A stretch of DNA of 64,000 bases. Origin: Actinophytocola xinjiangensis. GTDB lineage: Bacteria > Actinomycetota > Actinomycetes > Mycobacteriales > Pseudonocardiaceae. Below the pieces are notes generated by a model. That model was not told the DNA's origin. It made no database searches and saw nothing but the letters and a program-made list of their open reading frames with translations. A program made the position numbers and the translations under genes. The stretch lies in NCBI RefSeq assembly GCF_001921215.1, contig NZ_MSIF01000009.1, positions 1-64,000 on the forward strand, read 5' to 3'. Shown in pieces: positions 35,786 through 45,142 of this stretch (position 1 is its first letter; each line of letters opens with the position of its first letter).

Positions 35786-36238
35786 ATGACCCCGGATCAG
35801 CGCACGGCGACGGAGCCGACGGAGCTGCTGCCCGTCGCCGCCTCGCCGGGTGACCAGGCACAACAGCCGGACCCGCTCGCCAGGATCACCCTCACCCCGC
35901 GCCGCTTCGCCTCCCTGCTCGCCGGCGCCGGGCTGCTGCTCGGCCTGGTCCTCGGCCTCGCGCCGGTGCACGTCGCCAGCCTCGACGAGGCCCGCGCCAG
36001 CTCGGTGAGCTGCGGAAACACCGTCGGCGGGGTGGAGACACCGCTGCTGACCCAGGACCTGGGCGACGCCGGCCCGACCGTCGTCGCCACCTATGTCGGC
36101 ACCTGCCAGGAGGCCATCGGCACCCGGCTGGTGTTCGCCTGGCCGATGTTCTTCGCCGGCATGATCGGGGTCGTCTGGCTGGGCGTGGTCCGCCGCGAGC
36201 CGCTACCCGAGCAGCTTGCCGGGGTTCAGCACGCCTGA
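35786..36238 (+). CDS. Small two-helix membrane protein, hypothetical
   Basis: A 150-aa protein. A disordered acidic/Pro N-terminus (about 1-33) leads to helix 1 (FASLLAGAGLLLGLVLGLA, about 40-60). An extracytoplasmic loop with two cysteines follows (VSCGNTV and GTCQEAIG, likely a disulfide), then helix 2 (FAWPMFFAGMIGVVWLGVV, about 118-137). The loop Cys pair and two-helix shape are common among uncharacterised actinobacterial membrane proteins. ATG 35786 is the only in-frame start before the helix with suitable spacing. The 3' end overlaps the convergent oxidase gene by 36 bp. No function can be assigned. Confidence 0.65.
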   Translation: MTPDQRTATEPTELLPVAASPGDQAQQPDPLARITLTPRRFASLLAGAGLLLGLVLGLAPVHVASLDEARASSVSCGNTVGGVETPLLTQDLGDAGPTVVATYVGTCQEAIGTRLVFAWPMFFAGMIGVVWLGVVRREPLPEQLAGVQHA

Positions 36239-37861
36239 GGGGTCCAGCTCCCGCTTCACCGCGCCCAGCACGTCCACCCCGAGCGGGCCGATCTCGGCCG
36301 GCAGGTAGGGCGCGTGGTCGACGCCGACCGCGTGGTGGTGGGAGATGGTGCCGCCGGTGGCCGTGATCGCCGCGCAGGCCGCCGCCTTGGCCCGGCCCCA
36401 CTGGCCGAGCGGGTCGTCGAGGTCGCGCGGCACCAGCACGGTGAAGTACAGCGAGGCGCCGGTCTCGTAGGCGTGCGAGACGTGGCAGGCGACGACCGGG
36501 CGGCGCCCGTCGGTGGCCAGCACGTCGACCAGCGCGGCCCGCACGGCCGAGCGCAGCGCGTCCAGGTTCGACCAGTACGTCGCGGTCTCCAGGGTCTCCA
36601 CGCAGACACCGGCGTCGAGCAGCGCGTCGCGCTGGCGGGGGCCGTGGAACCGGCCGTGGCGCCACTTCTCGCCGATGACGGTGCCCAGCGTGACCGGTCG
36701 GGCCGAGCGCAGCACCCGCAGGCTGGCGCGGCGGCGCGCGGCCAGTTCGGCGGCGGAGGTGGCCTCCCAGCCCAGCACCAGCAGGCACGGGTCTGCCACG
36801 CCGCGGGCCCGCAGGTACCGGCGCACCAGCGCGGTCTTCCAGCCGCCGGACAGGGCGAAGGCCAGGTCGGTCTCGTGCGGGTCGGACAGTCGGGTGACGT
36901 CGGCGAGTACCCCGGCCTGGGCCAGGGCGCGGACCGCGGCCGTGCCGGCGGTCCAGCCGTCGAGCACGTGGCCCTCGTAGCGGCGCACGGTCGGGCGCTG
37001 CCGCACGCGCAGGGTGACCTCGGTGAGCACGCCGAACGCGCCCTCGCTGCCGACGACGAGGTGGCGCAGGTCGGGGCCGGCTGCCGAGGCCGGGGAGACG
37101 CCCAGGCGCCATTCGCCGCGTGGGGTGGCCAGCCGCAGGCCCTCGACCATGTCCTCGAACCGGCCGTAGCCGGCGGAGGCCTGCCCGGAGGAGCGGGTGG
37201 CGGCGAACCCGCCGATGGTGGCGCGTTCAAAGGACTGGGGGAAGTGGCCCAGCGTCAGGCCGTGCGCGGCGAGCATCCGTTCGGCGTCCGGGGCGGTGAC
37301 GCCGGCCTGCAGGACCGCCAGCCGGGACACCGGGTCGACCGAGACCAGCCGGTCGAGCCGGCACAGGTCGAGCACCACGACGGCGCCGAGGTCCCCGGCC
37401 GACGCGGTCACCCCGCCGACGACGGAGGTGCCGCCGCCGAAGGGCACCAGCCCGATCCGGTGCTCGGCACAGAGCTCGACGACGCGTTGCACCTGCTCGG
37501 GATCGGCCGGCACGACCACCGCGTCGGGCACGGCCAGGTCACCGGTCCCCCGATGCCGCATGAGGTCCACATAGGACATTCCACCGGCGCGTCCGAGACG
37601 GTCGTCCCGTCCGAGCAGCACGTGTTCGGTCCCGACCACGGCCGCCAGCGCGTCGCGTACCCCGTCGGGCAGTCGCGGCTCGCCCACGACGAGCGCTGAG
37701 TCCGGGGCGACGGGGGTACTGGTCTCGACCAGTCCCGTCCTGGCGGATAGCCAACGGGTGGCGTGGTTGGGCAGGATGGAGTCCTGGCCCCCCTCGGGAG
37801 TCCACCCCCGACGAACGAGATGATCAAGTTGCGCGCCGGTGTGGTCACTGGGTTCGGTCAC
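36203..37861 (-). CDS. FAD-linked oxidase (alkyl-DHAP synthase/GlcD-like)
   Basis: A 552-aa flavoprotein of the PCMH-type FAD-binding family. FAD-binding motifs: VVPADPEQVQRVVELC, LVPFGGGTSVVGGVT (about 140-155), LGHFPQSFERATIGGFAATRSSGQASAGYG and LVVGSEGAFGVLTEVTLRV. The cap domain ends with SHHHAVGVDHAPYL, the His-rich active site shared with alkyl-dihydroxyacetonephosphate synthases and some D-2-hydroxyacid dehydrogenases, then LDPSGVLNPGKLL. GTG 37861 is used; its upstream bases fall in the divergent tetR promoter, leaving only 16 bp between starts. Neighbouring glpD handles glycerol-3-phosphate, so ether-lipid or glycerol-phosphate chemistry is an attractive but unproven assignment. Confidence 0.83.
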   Translation of the reverse strand: MTEPSDHTGAQLDHLVRRGWTPEGGQDSILPNHATRWLSARTGLVETSTPVAPDSALVVGEPRLPDGVRDALAAVVGTEHVLLGRDDRLGRAGGMSYVDLMRHRGTGDLAVPDAVVVPADPEQVQRVVELCAEHRIGLVPFGGGTSVVGGVTASAGDLGAVVVLDLCRLDRLVSVDPVSRLAVLQAGVTAPDAERMLAAHGLTLGHFPQSFERATIGGFAATRSSGQASAGYGRFEDMVEGLRLATPRGEWRLGVSPASAAGPDLRHLVVGSEGAFGVLTEVTLRVRQRPTVRRYEGHVLDGWTAGTAAVRALAQAGVLADVTRLSDPHETDLAFALSGGWKTALVRRYLRARGVADPCLLVLGWEATSAAELAARRRASLRVLRSARPVTLGTVIGEKWRHGRFHGPRQRDALLDAGVCVETLETATYWSNLDALRSAVRAALVDVLATDGRRPVVACHVSHAYETGASLYFTVLVPRDLDDPLGQWGRAKAAACAAITATGGTISHHHAVGVDHAPYLPAEIGPLGVDVLGAVKRELDPSGVLNPGKLLG

Positions 37862-37864
37862 GGG

Positions 37865-37870
37865 TATAGT
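37865..37870 (+). promoter_or_regulatory. Leaderless -10 TATAGT for tetR-glpD
   Basis: TATAGT is followed by seven bases and then the ATG at 37878, the hallmark spacing of a leaderless transcript. GTGTGACATATGACGTCC around the start has inverted half-sites (GTGTGAC near 37869 and GTCACAC near 37890) that could be the TetR autoregulatory operator. Confidence 0.5.
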
Positions 37871-37877
37871 GTGACAT

Positions 37878-38477
37878 ATGACGTCCATCCGTCACACAAC
37901 GTCGCCCAACCGCGTCGCTGACGACGTCCTGCTGGACGCGGCCATGACCTGCGTCCTGGCGGTGGGCGTGCGCCGCACCACCCTCAGCGACGTGGCCCGC
38001 AAGGCGTCAGTGAGCCGGATGACGCTCTACCGCCGCTTCCCGGACGTGCGCGGCCTGCTCTCGGCGCTGATCACCCGCGAGTTCGGCAAGGTCATGACCG
38101 AGGCCAACCGCGAGGCCGCCAAGGAACCCACCGCCCGGGGCCAACTGGTCGTCGCGTCCGTCCACACGATCCGCGCCCTGGCCAACAACCCCCTCATGCA
38201 CGCCGTCATCGAACGCGACGGCGAGATGCTGCTGCCGTACATCATGGAGCGGATCGGCACCAGCCAGCGGATGACCGAGGAGTTCCTGCGCGCCCAACTC
38301 GCCGCCGGCCAACGCGACGGCTCGATCCGCGTGGCCGATCCGGCGGTCCAGGCCAGGACGGTGTTCCTGTTGTTGCAGCCCTACGCCTTCTCCATCCGCC
38401 CCTCGACCTCGGACCTGCCGCTGGAGTCCCTGCTGGCCGAGTTGGCCCGCCTGCTCGACGCGGCACTGCGCCCGTGA
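37878..38477 (+). CDS. TetR-family transcriptional regulator
   Basis: A 199-aa regulator. The N-terminal HTH reads VLAVGVRRTTLSDVARKASVSRMTLYRRFPDVRGLLSALI (about 25-65), matching the TetR_N pattern with recognition helix VSRMTLYRRF. The C-terminal ligand domain is helical (ASVHTIRALANNPLMHAVIERDGEMLLPYI, then LEFL-type helix), of unknown ligand. It begins at ATG 37878 with a leaderless-type -10. Its stop overlaps the glpD GTG by 4 bp, and it is divergent from an FAD oxidase with a 16-bp gap. It is likely to control both, possibly sensing a glycerol-phosphate or lipid-derived ligand. This is inference from position only. Confidence 0.9.
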   Translation: MTSIRHTTSPNRVADDVLLDAAMTCVLAVGVRRTTLSDVARKASVSRMTLYRRFPDVRGLLSALITREFGKVMTEANREAAKEPTARGQLVVASVHTIRALANNPLMHAVIERDGEMLLPYIMERIGTSQRMTEEFLRAQLAAGQRDGSIRVADPAVQARTVFLLLQPYAFSIRPSTSDLPLESLLAELARLLDAALRP

Positions 38478-39973
38478 ACACCTCGCTCAACGCTGCCCGC
38501 CGCGCCCGCGAACTGGCGGAGCTGGCCGACGGTGCCGTGGTCGACGTGCTGGTGATCGGCGGCGGTGTCACCGGCACCGGAATCGCCCTGGACGCCGCGT
38601 CCCGGGGCCTGTCGGTGGCCCTGGTCGAGGCCCACGACCTGGCGTTCGGCACGTCCCGCTGGTCCAGCAAACTCGTCCACGGCGGCCTGCGCTACCTGGC
38701 CAAGGGCGACGTGCGCCTGGCCCACGAGAGCGCGGTCGAGCGCGGCATCCTGATGACCAGGACGGCACCCCACCTGACCAGGCCCCTGCCGCAGTTGTTC
38801 CCGTTGCACGAACAGATCTCCCGGGCCGGCGCCGCGTTCGTCGGCACCGGCCTGCGCGCCGGCGACGCGCTGCGCAGGGCCGCCCGAACCCCGTCGAGCC
38901 TGTTACCCCGCCCCCGCCGGGTGTCCGGCCAGGAAGCCCTCGCGCTCGCCCCCGGCCTACGCTCCCGCGGCCTGCGCGGCGGCCTGCTGTCCTTCGACGG
39001 CCAGCTGGTGGACGACGCCCGCCTGGTGGTGGCACTGGCGCGCACCGCCGCCGGCCTGGGCGCCCGGATCCTGACCCGCGTCAAGGTCACCGAGGCCTCC
39101 GGACAGGAGGCCTCCGCCGTGGACACGTGCACCGGTTCCGCCCTCACCCTCCGCGCCCGCGCCGTCGTGAACGCCGCCGGCGTCTGGGCCGGCGACCTCG
39201 TCGACTCGGTGCGATTACGGCCCTCGTTGGGGTCGCACGTCGTGGTCGACGGACAGGTTCTCGGACTGGGCGGCACAGCGCTCACCGTCCCCGTCCCCGG
39301 AGAACGCAACCGCTTCGTCATCGTGCTGCCCCAACGGAACGGCTTGGTCTACATAGGACTGACAGACGAACTGTTCGACGGCCCGATCCCCGACGAGCCG
39401 ACCGCCCCCGCCGCCGACGTGGAGTTCCTGCTCAGGGTCGCGTCCTCGGTCCTGGAACGCCCCCTCGGCCCCGGGAACGTGCTGGGAAGCTACGCGGGCC
39501 TACGCCCCCTGCTGGACGCACCCGGCCGAAGTGCCGACCTGTCCCGACACCACGCCGTCCTGACCTCCCCGTCGGGAGTCGTGACCGTCGTCGGCGGGAA
39601 ACTGACCACCTATCGGCAGATGGCGCAGGACGCCGTCGACGCCGCCGTTCGAGGGTCCGGGGTGTCGGCGGGGCCGTCGCTGACCCGACGGTTGCCGTTG
39701 GTGGGAGCCGATTCCCGGGAGCGGCTAGGCTCCGGCCGGCTGGCCGGACTCTACGGAACCGAGGCGCCGGTGGTGGCGGCCCTGTCGGACGAGGTGGTGG
39801 CCGGGGAGATCACCGCCGGGGAGATCCTGTTCGCCGTGCGGCACGAAGGCGCCCTGTCCGTCGACGACGTGGTGCACCGGCGGACCCGCATCGGGCTCGT
39901 TGCCTCGTGGTTGTCCTCGTACCGGGCCGCCGTGTCCTCGGTCGTCGAGGCCGCCCTGCCCACCCTGACCTGA
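38474..39973 (+). CDS. glpD: Glycerol-3-phosphate dehydrogenase/oxidase
   Basis: A 499-aa FAD enzyme oxidising sn-glycerol-3-phosphate to dihydroxyacetone phosphate at the membrane and passing electrons to quinone. The N-terminal FAD motif VLVIGGGVTGTGIALDAASRG (about 25-45), GTSRWSSKLVHGGLRYL (the substrate-side GxSxxSxKLxHGGxRYL signature of GlpD) and the C-terminal SGVVTVVGGKLTTYRQMA motif are intact. The length is near the usual 500-570; the C-terminal cap is slightly short, ending VVEAALPTLT. The GTG at 38474 overlaps the tetR stop by 4 bp, so translation is coupled. It is followed by a bidirectional terminator-like hairpin. Regulation by the co-transcribed TetR is likely. Confidence 0.92.
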   Translation: MNTSLNAARRARELAELADGAVVDVLVIGGGVTGTGIALDAASRGLSVALVEAHDLAFGTSRWSSKLVHGGLRYLAKGDVRLAHESAVERGILMTRTAPHLTRPLPQLFPLHEQISRAGAAFVGTGLRAGDALRRAARTPSSLLPRPRRVSGQEALALAPGLRSRGLRGGLLSFDGQLVDDARLVVALARTAAGLGARILTRVKVTEASGQEASAVDTCTGSALTLRARAVVNAAGVWAGDLVDSVRLRPSLGSHVVVDGQVLGLGGTALTVPVPGERNRFVIVLPQRNGLVYIGLTDELFDGPIPDEPTAPAADVEFLLRVASSVLERPLGPGNVLGSYAGLRPLLDAPGRSADLSRHHAVLTSPSGVVTVVGGKLTTYRQMAQDAVDAAVRGSGVSAGPSLTRRLPLVGADSRERLGSGRLAGLYGTEAPVVAALSDEVVAGEITAGEILFAVRHEGALSVDDVVHRRTRIGLVASWLSSYRAAVSSVVEAALPTLT

Positions 39974-39995
39974 CACCTCCTGGTCAGAAAGGAAA

Positions 39996-40028
39996 ACCGG
40001 CTGCCCTCCACCAGGGAGAGCAGCCGGT
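39996..40028. terminator. Bidirectional hairpin between glpD and type VII effector gene
   Basis: ACCGGCTGC (39996-40004) pairs with GCAGCCGGT (40020-40028). It lies between two convergent genes, 22 bp after the glpD stop and 12 bp before the stop of the opposite gene. On the plus strand it is preceded by GGAAAA, giving a T-rich end for minus-strand transcripts. Confidence 0.7.
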
Positions 40029-40040
40029 CACACCGGAGGA

Positions 40041-41429
40041 TCAACGAGCGTTGGCCGCCCGCAACCGCTCGGCGACAGCGGTGACCTCGGCAACGGAACC
40101 GACGATCTCGAAATGCATCTCGTCAGCCCGTCCCTGGTAGTCGCCACCCCACCGCACGACGTTGTCGACCTCACCCAGAATCGTCCGGATCTCGGTCGTC
40201 TGCTCGGCGGTGAACGTCCCCCGCTCCCCCAGCACGTGCCGGGTCGCGTTGATGTCCACGGCCGTGGCGCTGGCGTGGTTGGAGATGTCCCCACCGCCGC
40301 GCACGTTCCGCTCCGCGTAGCCCCAGTCGTCGCGCTCGTTGGCGGCCTCGGAGTTCAGCGAGATGTCCTCGACCCGCCGGTGCACCTCACCGAGAACGTG
40401 CATCAGCACGTCGCCGGCCGGCCCGTCGGCGACGTTCACCCGCACGTCGGTCCCCGGGATCGTCCTGGGCCCGCGCGCCGGGTTGACCGGCCAGCCGTTC
40501 TGCGACACCGGCCCGTCCTGCACCCCGTTGACGACCGGGATCGCCGGCAGCGCCCCCAGTCCGACGTCGGCCTGGGCCCGCTGGGGTGCGGTCCCGTCGA
40601 GACCGAAGCCCTGGGGGATCGGCACCGTCGAGCCGGCGGCCTGCGGGGCGGCCAGGGTCTGCGGCTGCGCGGCGCTGGCCTTGCCGCCGATGCCCTCCAG
40701 CAACTGCTTGACCGACTGCGCGACCTTCACGATCTGCTGCACGGTCTGCATGATCTTCTGCAGGCCGGACACCAGCTTCTGGATCGCCTGCATCAGCTTC
40801 TGGCCGGTCTGCACGGCCTTCTGCACCGACTGCGCGATCCCCATCGCGACGCTCGCGCCGAAGGACAGCCAGGACTTCGACAGCGCCTCGATACAGATCT
40901 GGATGATCTTCTGCACGGCCTCGCTGATCAGGTCCATGACGGCCTTGCGGACCGACGCCAGCAGCTGTCCGCCCTGCTGCACCGCCTGCGAGATCCCCCG
41001 ACTCGCCTCGCCCAGCGCTGAGAGGCCGTCGGCCTGGTTGTTCGACGCCGCGCGGTAGCCCTCGGCGGACACCCCGGTCCAGGACCGGGTCTGGCCGGTG
41101 GACGCCTCGCGGTACTGCTGGGCGGTCTGGTTCAGGTTCCCGCACGCGCCGTTCCAGGAGTCGGACGACGAGGTGATGGAGCCCGCGTCGCCCTTGAGCA
41201 CCTGGAACGGCTCGCGCAGGAACGACACCGCCCCCAGCACCCAGCTCACCCCGGAGGAGGCGATGGCACTGAGTGGGTCGCCGTCCATGTTGATCACGTC
41301 GAGCGCGACCTTCGCGACGCCGCCCGCCGCCTCCAGCCAGTCGCCTTCCTCAATGGCGTTGGCCGTGGAGCGGATGTCCTTGAACAGCATGTGCGCCGAG
41401 ACGGTCCGCTCGGCCATGTCGGTGGTCAC
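40041..41429 (-). CDS. Type VII secretion-associated protein with C-terminal M15 peptidase domain
   Basis: A 462-aa protein with effector-like architecture. Residues about 75-150 are a WXG100-like helical region with SWNGACG and SWTGVSAEGYRAA (W-x-G turns). Residues about 150-250 are long Gln-rich helices (IMQTVQQIVKVAQSVKQLLEG). A Pro/Ala/Gln linker (about 250-330) leads to a domain at about 330-462 with SNHASATAVDIN and ADEMHFE. These match the M15 (LD-endopeptidase/VanY-like) zinc motif: H385, D392, H439 and catalytic D436. The usual Gly of the SxHxxGxAxD pattern is Ala388. It probably cleaves peptidoglycan peptides after export. GTG 41429 overlaps the upstream stop by 4 bp. No immunity gene is apparent. 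Confidence 0.75.
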   Translation of the reverse strand: MTTDMAERTVSAHMLFKDIRSTANAIEEGDWLEAAGGVAKVALDVINMDGDPLSAIASSGVSWVLGAVSFLREPFQVLKGDAGSITSSSDSWNGACGNLNQTAQQYREASTGQTRSWTGVSAEGYRAASNNQADGLSALGEASRGISQAVQQGGQLLASVRKAVMDLISEAVQKIIQICIEALSKSWLSFGASVAMGIAQSVQKAVQTGQKLMQAIQKLVSGLQKIMQTVQQIVKVAQSVKQLLEGIGGKASAAQPQTLAAPQAAGSTVPIPQGFGLDGTAPQRAQADVGLGALPAIPVVNGVQDGPVSQNGWPVNPARGPRTIPGTDVRVNVADGPAGDVLMHVLGEVHRRVEDISLNSEAANERDDWGYAERNVRGGGDISNHASATAVDINATRHVLGERGTFTAEQTTEIRTILGEVDNVVRWGGDYQGRADEMHFEIVGSVAEVTAVAERLRAANAR

Positions 41430-41749
41430 CGGGTCTTCGCCTCCAACTCGGGCTCGAACGCCCTGAACAGGCCCGTGTGCGCGTCGTCGGCGGCCTGGTA
41501 GGCCTCGGCGACCTGGCTCAGGCCGGACTGGACCTGCTCGACCGTCTGGCCCGCCCGGTCGATGCCCTCCCGCAGTTCGGCCGCCGCCTGGGTGATCGCC
41601 TGCGCGAAGAACTGGCCGATCTGGCCGAACGCGCCGCCACCCACCGAGTCCTGCGCGTTCGAGGAGGTCGACCGCACCATCATCGCCACGGTGTGCACCG
41701 TCTGCGCGTGCGCGCGCACCTCCCCGACGCTGACGTTGAAATCAGACAT
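41426..41749 (-). CDS. EspC/DUF2580-like type VII secretion target
   Basis: A 107-aa helical-hairpin protein. It begins SDFNVSVGEVRAHAQTVHTVAMMVRS, has a central turn rich in Gly/Phe (SVGGGAFGQIGQFFA) and a second helix REGIDRAGQTVEQVQSGLSQVAEAY. The C-terminal YQAAD (Y-x3-D) equals the general type VII secretion signal. This shape fits the EspC/DUF2580 family of ESX-associated substrates, which often form heterodimers with the product of the next gene. ATG 41749 is used, giving the common family start; a GTG at 41758 is in frame. The stop overlaps the effector start as GTGA, so the two are made in coupled amounts. No WXG motif is present, as expected for EspC-type partners. Confidence 0.78.
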   Translation of the reverse strand: MSDFNVSVGEVRAHAQTVHTVAMMVRSTSSNAQDSVGGGAFGQIGQFFAQAITQAAAELREGIDRAGQTVEQVQSGLSQVAEAYQAADDAHTGLFRAFEPELEAKTR

Positions 41750-41818
41750 GGAAATCACCCATGGGATCCGCCGATCGTCCGTCGCCTCGCCCCGGCCTGC
41801 CCCGACCGCGAGCGCGTA

Positions 41819-42271
41819 TCACTTGATCACTTCTGGGGGGTTGTCGAAGTAGTCGTCGTCGGAGCGCCGGTCGCGCTGGGCCTCAAGGTTGAACACCTCG
41901 TCCTTGCCGTCCCCCGCGTAGCCTTCCGGCAGGTGCTCCTTGACCGCCTCCAGCGCCGCGCCCTCGCCGACGAACTTCGTCATCACGTCGACGACCTGCG
42001 CGCCCACCTCGCGCTGGGCGGCCCGGGTGGTCTCCAGGATCACCCTGGCCAGGTGTTCCGGTTCGATCTCCCGGGCGCCGGGGCGGATCACCAGGTCGGT
42101 GGTGGCGCCGCTGGCGTTCACCCGCACGGTCACCTCACCGTCCTGCGAGGTGGCCGACCCCCCGACCGTCTTCAGTGCCTTCTCCGCCTTCTCGGCCTTG
42201 GCAGCGGCCTCCCGCAGCTTCTCGTCGTACTGCGCGAACCACTTCGTCGGGTCGTCGATGCCCTGCTCCAT
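41819..42271 (-). CDS. YbaB/EbfC-family protein in type VII cassette
   Basis: A 150-aa protein. Residues about 10-110 match the YbaB/EbfC fold: a first long helix (KWFAQYDEKLREAAAKAEKAEKAL), strands GSATSQDGEVTVRVNASGATTDLVI, then a helix EHLARVILETTRAAQREVGAQVVDVM. Members bind DNA as dimers and act as nucleoid-associated or regulatory proteins. The last ~35 residues are acidic and disordered (DDDYFDNPPEVIK), unlike the compact housekeeping member beside dnaX/recR. In Pseudonocardiales such variants sit upstream of ESX-substrate pairs, as here (70 bp before the EspC-like gene). It may regulate or chaperone the cassette. This is inferred only from position. Confidence 0.75.
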   Translation of the reverse strand: MEQGIDDPTKWFAQYDEKLREAAAKAEKAEKALKTVGGSATSQDGEVTVRVNASGATTDLVIRPGAREIEPEHLARVILETTRAAQREVGAQVVDVMTKFVGEGAALEAVKEHLPEGYAGDGKDEVFNLEAQRDRRSDDDYFDNPPEVIK

Positions 42272-42434
42272 GACCTAGCCACTCCAATGGTCCTTCGTGG
42301 ATCATCACTGCATCCTGACGAGGAACCTACGCGGTCCGCTTCCGCCGAAGGTCGTCGGTCGGCGAAGAATTTTCAAAGGTAATCCGTGGCGGATAGTCTC
42401 TTGACGCGCATCGGTATTTCGAGGGGAGGTCGCG

Positions 42435-43637
42435 GTGGCGGGGTCGTTGCCCCCCGGTCAGGGGCCGGGGGACGTCATTGCGCTGGTGGCCCGCCGCGAA
42501 CTGCGGACCCGGTTGCGCACCCGGTCATTCGTGATCAGTACGGCCGTCTCGCTGATCGTGCTGGCCGGTTTCGTGCTCGCCCAGAGCACCGTGTTCGACG
42601 GCGACCGGATCACCACCGTCGGCCTCAACGGCCAGGCGAACGCGATCGCCGATGCCGTCACCGACGCCGCCGGCCTCGACTACCAGGTCCGCACGGTCGA
42701 GGTCACCGACCTGACGCAGGCCCGCGACCAGGTCGCGGACGGCTCGCTGGACGTGCTGGTCAGCGGCGCCCCCGCCGAACTGACCGTGCTGACCAGGGGC
42801 GACCTCGACCCCGATCTGCACAACGTCCTCAATGGAATCGTGCAGCGCCAGGTGCTGGCCGGGCTGCTGGCCTCGGTGGAGGACCTGGACGCCAACGCCG
42901 TGCTGGGCACGGTCTCCGGCTCACACGTGCGGGTGAGCACGCTCGACACCGACGACCCCAACCACGACCAGCGGCTGGCGCTGGCCCTGGTGATGGTGGC
43001 GCTGCTCTACGTCTCCCTGCTGCTCCACGGATCGATGGTCGCGCAGGGCGTGGTCGAGGAGAAGTCCAGTCGGGTCGTCGAGCTGCTGCTGGCGACCGTC
43101 CGGCCGTGGCACCTGTTGTCCGGCAAGGTCGTCGGGCTCGGGCTGGTGGGGCTGATCCAGCTGGCGACGGTCGGTCTGGTCGGTCTGGCGCTGGCCCTGC
43201 TGACCGGTGTGCTCACCATTCCCGGCGCGGCCGCCGGCACGCTGGCCTGGGGTGTGCTGTGGTACCTGCTCGGTTACCTGCTCTACGCGACGGTGTTCGC
43301 CACGGCCGGTTCGCTGGTGTCCCGGCAGGAGGACGTGCAGGCCGTGCTGATGCCGGTCACCGCCGTGCTGGTGGCCGCGTTCGTGCTCGGTTTCGCCGTG
43401 CTGTCAGGCAATCCCGCCGGGCCGACGGCGACCGTGCTGTCGTTGCTGCCGCCGCTGTCGCCGATCCTGATGCCCGGCCGGATCGCGCTGGCCGCGGTGC
43501 CGCTGTGGCAGGTGGGGCTGGCGGTGCTGTTCACCGTGGTGGCCGTGGTGGCGCTGGCCCGGCTGGGCGGTGTGGTGTACCGCAACGCGGTTCTCCACAC
43601 CGGACCCCGACTTCGGTTGCGCGACACCCTCCGGTAA
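42435..43637 (+). CDS. ABC-2-type transporter permease without adjacent ATPase
   Basis: A 400-aa membrane permease. Helix 1 (about 32-52), a ~130-residue extracytoplasmic loop rich in Asp, then five or six helices (about 180-385), match the NatB/ABC2_membrane_3 type used for drug, lipid or Na+ export. VEEKSSRVVELLLATVRPWHLLSGKVVGLG is the conserved coupling segment that contacts the ATPase. GTG 42435 follows GGGGAGG. No ATP-binding gene lies within 10 kb on this strand in either direction; the ATPase must come from elsewhere or the upstream rearranged. The 3' end is separated from the convergent citrate synthase gene by a strong hairpin. Confidence 0.82.
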   Translation: MAGSLPPGQGPGDVIALVARRELRTRLRTRSFVISTAVSLIVLAGFVLAQSTVFDGDRITTVGLNGQANAIADAVTDAAGLDYQVRTVEVTDLTQARDQVADGSLDVLVSGAPAELTVLTRGDLDPDLHNVLNGIVQRQVLAGLLASVEDLDANAVLGTVSGSHVRVSTLDTDDPNHDQRLALALVMVALLYVSLLLHGSMVAQGVVEEKSSRVVELLLATVRPWHLLSGKVVGLGLVGLIQLATVGLVGLALALLTGVLTIPGAAAGTLAWGVLWYLLGYLLYATVFATAGSLVSRQEDVQAVLMPVTAVLVAAFVLGFAVLSGNPAGPTATVLSLLPPLSPILMPGRIALAAVPLWQVGLAVLFTVVAVVALARLGGVVYRNAVLHTGPRLRLRDTLR

Positions 43638-43643
43638 CGGGAA

Positions 43644-43672
43644 ACGCCCCCGCACGACGTGTGCGGGGGCGT
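43644..43672. terminator. Perfect 12-bp stem hairpin between convergent genes
   Basis: ACGCCCCCGCAC (43644-43655) pairs exactly with GTGCGGGGGCGT (43661-43672), loop GACGT. It lies 6 bp after the ABC permease stop and 18 bp before the citrate synthase stop, so it can end both transcripts. Confidence 0.85.
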
Positions 43673-43690
43673 CACGGAAAGCGTTGTGGC

Positions 43691-45049
<1,359 letters not shown>

Positions 45050-45062
45050 GCGTAGTCCCTCT

Positions 45063-45081
45063 CAACAAACGTGTCTTGTTG
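45063..45081 (-). promoter_or_regulatory. Inverted repeat in gltA upstream region
   Basis: CAACAA (45063-45068) and TTGTTG (45076-45081) are separated by seven bases, 14 bp before the ATG at 45049. The position overlaps the expected transcript start, as for a repressor site. Weak evidence alone. Confidence 0.3.
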
Positions 45082-45142
45082 TTCTCAACGCTAGTGCGAT
45101 CCGCGCCGCCCGGACAGTCCACGGAGTGTGGGCCACCGCACT

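Noticed and set aside
42343-42364. CGCCGA/TCGGCG stem in the YbaB-ABC permease gap
   Set aside because: Six-bp arms with a 10-base loop are expected often in GC-rich DNA.
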